A DNA stretch of 39,106 nt, from contig NZ_VTPZ01000008.1 in NCBI RefSeq assembly GCF_008638305.1, forward strand, positions 168,376 to 207,481. The letters run 5' to 3'. Position numbers and translations under genes: made by a program. Shown here in pieces: positions 35,701 to 39,106 of the stretch. Below the pieces are notes generated by a model. The model did no database searches. It was given only the letters and a program-made list of their open reading frames with translations, and had not been told where the DNA came from. The stretch's first letter is position 1. Each line of letters starts with the position of its first letter. The stretch is from Pseudomonas profundi (lineage in GTDB: Bacteria > Pseudomonadota > Gammaproteobacteria > Pseudomonadales > Pseudomonadaceae).

Positions 35701-36665
35701 GCACTCCGATCGCGACAGGGCGCGACTTCAATGCCCTGTGTCGTCAGGTGTCAGGCCAGACTGTCGCGGCGATGGAGCACACCCCGGCGGCGCAGCATGC
35801 AGCGCCTGCCGGAACGCCCGGCGAATATGCCCTGCCGCAGACGGTGAATCGTAAACAGGCGGGGATCGCCGTGACTTTCTGGCCAGCGTGGGTTGAGCAG
35901 GGCGATGAGGTGGTTGAGCAGCTTTTCGATATCGAAGGGCAAGCCGAGCAGGCGCACCGGCGCGGGGTACAGCGGTTACTCCTGCAGCGATTGCCCGAGC
36001 AGGTGAAATTCCTGAGGCAGAAAGTACCTGCTCTGAAAGAGGCGGCTATCTATTTTCGTGAACTGGGTAACCAGCAGCAGCTGACCGATGATGTCTTGCT
36101 GGCGACCGTGGATAGGGTGTTCTTGCCGGCCGGACAACCGCTGCCGCGGGATCCGCAGACGCTCGACAACCTGCTCGCGCAGGGCCGCGGGGACTTCATC
36201 CCGGCTGCAGAAAAGCTCGCAGCGCTGGTACTGACTATCCTCAAGAGCTGGCACGGTATCCAGAAACGGCTCAAGGGCAAGATCGATCTGTCCTGGGCGT
36301 TGGCGCTGAATGATATCCGGGAGCAGCTAAGCGGTCTGGTGTTCAAGGGATTCGTGCGGGATGTGCCGGCGGAATGGCTGGACCAGTACCTCCGGTATCT
36401 AAATGCCCTCGATCAGCGGCTGGACAAATTGTCCGCGCAGGTGCAGCGTGACCGCGTGTGGACCGATGAAATCCAGCAGCTTTCGCAGCAGTATCGCGCC
36501 AGGGCAGAAAAGTACCGCCAGGAAGGCCGCTGGGATGATCGCCTGGTCACCTGGCGCTGGTTGCTGGAAGAATATCGGGTATCGTTGTTTGCCCAGCAAC
36601 TCGGTACCCGTGTACCGGTGTCGGCCAAGCGGTTGAATAAACTGTGGCAGGAGATCCCCGCCTGA
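32772..36665 (+). CDS. hrpA: ATP-dependent RNA helicase HrpA (DEAH/RHA family)
   Basis: HrpA is a cytoplasmic DEAH-box RNA helicase; in E. coli it helps resolve stalled ribosomes and process certain mRNAs. The 1297-aa product is the full family length (about 1300). Motif I is GETGSGKTT (from residue 91), motif II DEAH (188-191), motif III SAT (220-222), followed by [10 protein letters not shown], the motif V region [13 protein letters not shown] and motif [15 protein letters not shown] helicase-associated region and the long C-terminal HrpA part (DUF3418 type) follow. ATG 32772 has ACAGGA upstream. It begins 92 bp after fadD1, behind a terminator. Confidence 0.96.
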   Translation: MTDFHALAANLDQAMSADRHRLLRQLHALGKQPEPARLEQWLARFDKSRSRVESRRASIPPMRYDDNLPIAAKRAEITEAIANNQVVVIAGETGSGKTTQIPKICMELGRGAYGLIGHTQPRRLAARTVASRVAEEVGTTLGELVGFQVRFTDQSNERTLVKLMTDGILLAETQHDRFLNKYDTLIIDEAHERSLNIDFLLGYLRTILPKRPDLKVIITSATIDLERFSEHFDGAPIIEVSGRTFPVDLWYRPLTAEIDEEGNQVEEDLSIDQGILAALQELEAHERANRLPPGDALVFLPGEREIRDTAEYLRKANLRHTEILPLYARLSVSEQQKIFASHAGRRVVLATNVAETSLTVPGILYVIDPGEARISRYSPRSKVQRLPVEAISQASANQRKGRCGRVAPGICVRLYSEQDFESRPAFTDPEILRTNLAAVILQMLHLRLGRIEDFPFIEPPDGRAISDGFTLLQELGAVDKAGAISEVGRQLARLPVDPRIGRMLIEANERNSLDEVLIIASALAVQDPRERPIERQQAADQAHSQWKDESSDFAAFINLWRGFESQRQELSQNQLRSWCRRNFLNYLRMREWRETHRQLLLTCRELNLFVNKEPAADDAVHKSLLAGLLSQLGNKTEEGDYMGARQRRFMLHPSSALAKKRPAWVMVAELTETRRLYGRLAAKIDPLWVEPLAGHLVKTSHSEPHWEKKRGQVIAYEQVTLYGLIIVPKRKVHFGPIDPAASREIFIRQALVAGEWHGRSAFNRANQALLEELVALEAKARKRDILVDDETLYRFFDARIPANIYQLASFERWLKKQSQADPTLLHMTREELLQRDANEVSVEQYPDTWRWERVALPLSYHFEPGHPEDGVTLRVPAALLRQLPEERLDWLVPGLIYDKCLALVRGLPKALRKNFVPVPDFVRAALERMPFGQDKLTEVLGRELSRMTGARLPEDVWDQVEVEDHLLMRLEVVDADGTPIATGRDFNALCRQVSGQTVAAMEHTPAAQHAAPAGTPGEYALPQTVNRKQAGIAVTFWPAWVEQGDEVVEQLFDIEGQAEQAHRRGVQRLLLQRLPEQVKFLRQKVPALKEAAIYFRELGNQQQLTDDVLLATVDRVFLPAGQPLPRDPQTLDNLLAQGRGDFIPAAEKLAALVLTILKSWHGIQKRLKGKIDLSWALALNDIREQLSGLVFKGFVRDVPAEWLDQYLRYLNALDQRLDKLSAQVQRDRVWTDEIQQLSQQYRARAEKYRQEGRWDDRLVTWRWLLEEYRVSLFAQQLGTRVPVSAKRLNKLWQEIPA

Positions 36666-36919
36666 TGCCGGCGCCAGGGGTGGGGCCGCCTAGGTTGCGT
36701 GTCAAATGACGCCATGCGGCGTTGCGCGACTTGGCAAGGGAACAACCATTACCTGCGTCCCGTGCGATCCACATGGATGCGGTGAATGCAGCAAGCCCGC
36801 CGGGAGCGGGCTCCACCTTGCGCAACGCCGCCCGGCCTGGCGCCGTTTTACACGGCAACGCAGCTCGCGATGAAACGGGAACAGACTCTGGGCTTCAGTT
36901 CAGATACAAGGATCAATCT
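36662..36919 (+). other. 258-bp gap hrpA / hydrolase with hairpin
   Basis: No gene is evident. AGCCCGC (36794-36800) and GCGGGCT (36806-36812) form a 7-bp stem with a 5-nt loop but no T-run. The shared 35-bp element lies at 36866-36900, just before the gene. An open frame crosses the region but lacks family resemblance. Confidence 0.5.
36866..36900. repeat. copy B of the 35-bp element shared with 22-56
   Basis: Matches 22-56 at 27 of 35 positions. Here it ends 19 bp before the hydrolase GTG start, so it may overlap its promoter or leader. Confidence 0.45.
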
Positions 36920-37876
36920 GTGACGCAATTGCTCATCAGCTCCGAATTGCTTTCCGTCTCGGCGGAGGTACGGCTACACGTCCAGCACGTACGCACCGGT
37001 GCGGGCGGCCCGGCGATTTTGCTGATCCACGGGCTGGCGGAGGACAAGCATGTCTATCATCTGAACTCCGGCGGCGGGCTCGCAGTTTTCCTCGCAGAAG
37101 CGGGATTCGACGTTTACATTGCCGAGTTTCGCGGTTACGGCAAGAGCAAGCCAGAGCTCAAGCCGGGTATGGAAATCAGCCAGCATCAGATCATTACCGA
37201 GGACCTGCCGGCTTTCTTTGATCTGATTCAACGCAACCACCCGGACGAAGCCTTCTTTGCAGCCGGACATGGCTGGGGCAGTGTGTTGCTGGCTAGCGCG
37301 CTGATTCGCCGACCAGAGGTACTGGGCAAAATCGCCGGTCTGGTGCATTTTGCCGGCAGCCGGGCGCGCCAGGGCGGTTTGCGTCTGCAAAGCATGCCCT
37401 TGGAACTGCTGTGGCGGCGTGTTGCACCGCTCATGGGTCACCGCAAGGGTTTGATCCCTGCCTGTTCGCTGGGCATCGGCTCGGCAGATGTATCGCTCAG
37501 GCTGCATGCTGAGCATCTGCAATGGGCCTGGGGTGGTGAATGGCGTGATCAACAGGACGCTTTCGATTATGCTCTGGCATTGAGAACTCTGGCCTGGCCC
37601 GCGGGATTGTATCTGGCGGGCAATGAAGACCACCATCTGGGGCATTTTTCCGACGTCAAGGCGTTTGCCTGCGAGCTGGGCGAGCATGACGCGCAGATAA
37701 TAAGACTGAAGAAGGGCACCGGTTGTTCCCGGGATTACGGCCACAACGACCTGCTGACGCATCCGCAAGCCGAGGTGGATCATTTCCCGCTGGTGCTGTC
37801 CTGGCTTGCACAGCACAGCCCTGAAATACCGTCGCAGCCTCGTGATACAACGATGCGCGACACCAACACTAATTGA
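36920..37876 (+). CDS. alpha/beta-hydrolase-fold protein lacking the usual nucleophile Ser
   Basis: This 318-aa protein has the alpha/beta-hydrolase pattern: oxyanion-loop strand ILLIHGLAEDKHVYHLN, AEFRGYGKS, a nucleophile elbow near residue 118, and the late YGHNDLLTHPQAEVDHFP with the likely catalytic His. At the elbow the sequence is AGHGWGSV, so the G-x-S-x-G serine is Gly (codon GGC 37271-37273). One base change from AGC would explain this. The protein may have lost hydrolysis or act non-catalytically. GTG 36920 follows AAGGA at 36908-36912. It lies 12 bp before a KASIII gene, so both are probably one operon. The substrate is unknown. Confidence 0.8.
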   Translation: MTQLLISSELLSVSAEVRLHVQHVRTGAGGPAILLIHGLAEDKHVYHLNSGGGLAVFLAEAGFDVYIAEFRGYGKSKPELKPGMEISQHQIITEDLPAFFDLIQRNHPDEAFFAAGHGWGSVLLASALIRRPEVLGKIAGLVHFAGSRARQGGLRLQSMPLELLWRRVAPLMGHRKGLIPACSLGIGSADVSLRLHAEHLQWAWGGEWRDQQDAFDYALALRTLAWPAGLYLAGNEDHHLGHFSDVKAFACELGEHDAQIIRLKKGTGCSRDYGHNDLLTHPQAEVDHFPLVLSWLAQHSPEIPSQPRDTTMRDTNTN

Positions 37877-37888
37877 CGAGGACCGACC

Positions 37889-39010
37889 GTGCATAGAGTC
37901 GTGATAAGCGGAACAGGATTGTACACCCCGCCGAACAGCATCAGTAATGAAGAGCTGGTCGAGAGTTTCAATGCCTTTGTGGCGAAGTTCAACGAAGAGA
38001 ACGCCGAGGCGATCAGCCGGGGTGAGGTGGAAGCGCTGTCGCCGTCCAGCACCGAGTTTATCCAGAAGGCTTCAGGCATCAAAAGCCGCTTCGTGATGAA
38101 CAAGAGCGGCATTCTCGACGTTGACCGCATGAAGCCGGACATTCCCGAGCGCAGCAATGACGAATGGTCGATCCTGTGCGAAATGTCAGTCAAGGCGGCG
38201 ACTGAGGCGCTGGAACGCGCTGGCCGTGCTGCGGCGGACATCGACGGCGTCATCGTTGCCTGCTCCAACCTGCAACGTCCCTATCCGGCCATCGCCGTCG
38301 AAGTTCAGGAAGCGCTTGGTATCGAAGGCTTCGGGTTCGACATGAACGTGGCATGTTCTTCAGCAACCTTTGGCATCCAGACCGCCGCCAACTCGGTGCG
38401 GCTGGGCCAAGCGGGGGCGATCCTGATGGTCAACCCGGAGATCTGTACTGGCCACATGAACTTCCGCGACCGTGACAGCCACTTCATCTTTGGCGATGCC
38501 TGTACTGCGGTTGTGGTCGAACGTGCCGATCAGGCGGTTTCGAACAACCAGTTCGAAGTTCTCGGTACCAAGCTGCTGACCAAATTCTCTAATGCCATCC
38601 GCAATAACTTCGGCTTTCTCAATCGGGCCGATGAGAGCGGTCAGGAGTTGCCTGACAAACTGTTCATCCAGCAGGGCCGCAAAGTATTCAAGGATGTCTG
38701 CCCAATGGTGGCTGACCTGATCGGCAAACATTTGCAGGAGACCGGTCTGCCGGTCGCCGACGTCAAACGCTTCTGGCTGCACCAGGCAAACCTGAACATG
38801 AATATGCTCATCGCCCGCAAACTGCTTGGCCGTGACCCGGAAGAGCATGAAGCACCGGTGGTGCTGGATGAATATGCCAATACCAGCTCCGCCGGTTCCA
38901 TTATCGCGTTCCACAAGCACCAGGACGACCTGCCTGCAGGTAGTCACGGCGTTATCTGCTCCTTCGGAGCGGGGTATTCGATTGGCTGTGTGATTGTGCG
39001 CAAGCTCTAA
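37889..39010 (+). CDS. beta-ketoacyl-ACP synthase III-like enzyme (PA3286 type)
   Basis: This 373-aa KASIII-fold enzyme has an intact Cys-His-Asn triad: C156 in DMNVACSSATF, H298 in WLHQANLNMN and N331 in YANTSSAGS. It is longer than E. coli FabH (317), with an insertion between about residues 25 and 80. It closely resembles, from memory, P. aeruginosa PA3286, which condenses medium-chain acyl-CoA from beta-oxidation with malonyl-ACP to feed fatty acid synthesis. A DarB-like role in resorcinol-type lipids is the alternative, but no other dar gene is seen. GTG 37889 follows GAGGAC. The gene is coupled to the hydrolase 12 bp upstream. The fadD genes nearby fit a fatty-acid recycling role. Confidence 0.88.
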   Translation: MHRVVISGTGLYTPPNSISNEELVESFNAFVAKFNEENAEAISRGEVEALSPSSTEFIQKASGIKSRFVMNKSGILDVDRMKPDIPERSNDEWSILCEMSVKAATEALERAGRAAADIDGVIVACSNLQRPYPAIAVEVQEALGIEGFGFDMNVACSSATFGIQTAANSVRLGQAGAILMVNPEICTGHMNFRDRDSHFIFGDACTAVVVERADQAVSNNQFEVLGTKLLTKFSNAIRNNFGFLNRADESGQELPDKLFIQQGRKVFKDVCPMVADLIGKHLQETGLPVADVKRFWLHQANLNMNMLIARKLLGRDPEEHEAPVVLDEYANTSSAGSIIAFHKHQDDLPAGSHGVICSFGAGYSIGCVIVRKL

Positions 39011-39048
39011 AATTAGGCTGGCCTGGCGAAGAGCCGAACCGCAAACTC

Positions 39049-39070
39049 AAAAAAATTGGCCTTAGGGCCA
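39049..39070 (-). terminator. possible terminator of a convergent gene beyond the window
   Basis: TGGCC (39057-39061) and GGCCA (39066-39070) pair around a short loop. The plus-strand A-run (39049-39055) becomes a T-run on the minus strand. The stem is only 5 bp. Confidence 0.45.
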
Positions 39071-39106
39071 GCATCGCCGCGAGTCGCGCCTTGTATGGTT
39101 TTCCTA

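Noticed and set aside
36794..36812. Hairpin after hrpA as an intrinsic terminator
   Set aside because: The stem is perfect but short, more than 120 bp past the hrpA stop, and lacks a T-run.
1..39106. Genomic island, prophage or defence system
   Set aside because: No integrase, transposase, tRNA-linked boundary, restriction or toxin genes, and base composition looks even; the region reads as core chromosome.

Overview
The window looks like ordinary chromosome from a gammaproteobacterium of the Pseudomonadaceae (Pseudomonas sensu lato, possibly a marine or Halopseudomonas-type lineage). I base this on gene content: cmoA-cmoB, a second Lon protease of the AsrA type next to putP, aceK, a phaJ/fadD2/fadD1/hrpA block, and a PA3286-like ketoacyl synthase III. 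Base composition is moderately GC-rich and even throughout. I see no rRNA, tRNA, CRISPR array, insertion sequence, integrase or prophage gene. Comparisons with P. aeruginosa gene order are from memory, not from a search.

Layout. 1-1.6 kb: rnd and ycgL (RNase D and a small YcgL protein). 1.6-4.7 kb, minus strand: an AMP-forming ligase, a DUF3820 protein and a PLP decarboxylase, resembling the exosortase-A-associated ligase/decarboxylase pair and the BtrJ/BtrK logic of amino-acid activation then decarboxylation. 4.7-8.3 kb: a tandem-TM2 membrane protein divergent from a tight ycjX-ycjF-unknown operon. 8.4-10.9 kb: an acyl-CoA thioesterase convergent with cmoA-cmoB (cmo5U34 tRNA modification). 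11.3-17.8 kb: a short FimV-like LysM protein, the AsrA-type Lon with a sigma-32-like promoter, and the proline transporter PutP. 17.9-21.4 kb: oligopeptidase B, a small membrane protein, a TetR-family regulator with a nearby perfect palindrome, and a cold-shock protein. 21.7-25.6 kb: aceK, cysK, and an AsmA/DUF748-like envelope protein. 25.8-27.9 kb: a MoxR AAA+ ATPase and a CoxE-like VWA protein. 28.2-39.0 kb: a lipid block with phaJ, fadD2, fadD1, then hrpA, then an alpha/beta-hydrolase-like protein and a KASIII enzyme in one operon.

Working together: fadD2/fadD1 activate fatty acids to acyl-CoA, PhaJ can divert enoyl-CoA to (R)-3-hydroxyacyl-CoA, and the KASIII can feed acyl-CoA units into fatty acid synthesis. 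The thioesterase at 8.4 kb may also act on acyl-CoA. CmoA makes the carboxy-SAM that CmoB uses.

Most of the window is core housekeeping. The least explained parts are: the ligase/DUF3820/decarboxylase cassette without a visible carrier protein; the alpha/beta hydrolase whose nucleophile-elbow Ser is replaced by Gly, coupled to a KASIII; the MoxR/VWA pair; the unknown third gene of the ycjX operon; and a roughly 35-bp sequence present upstream of rnd and again upstream of the hydrolase.
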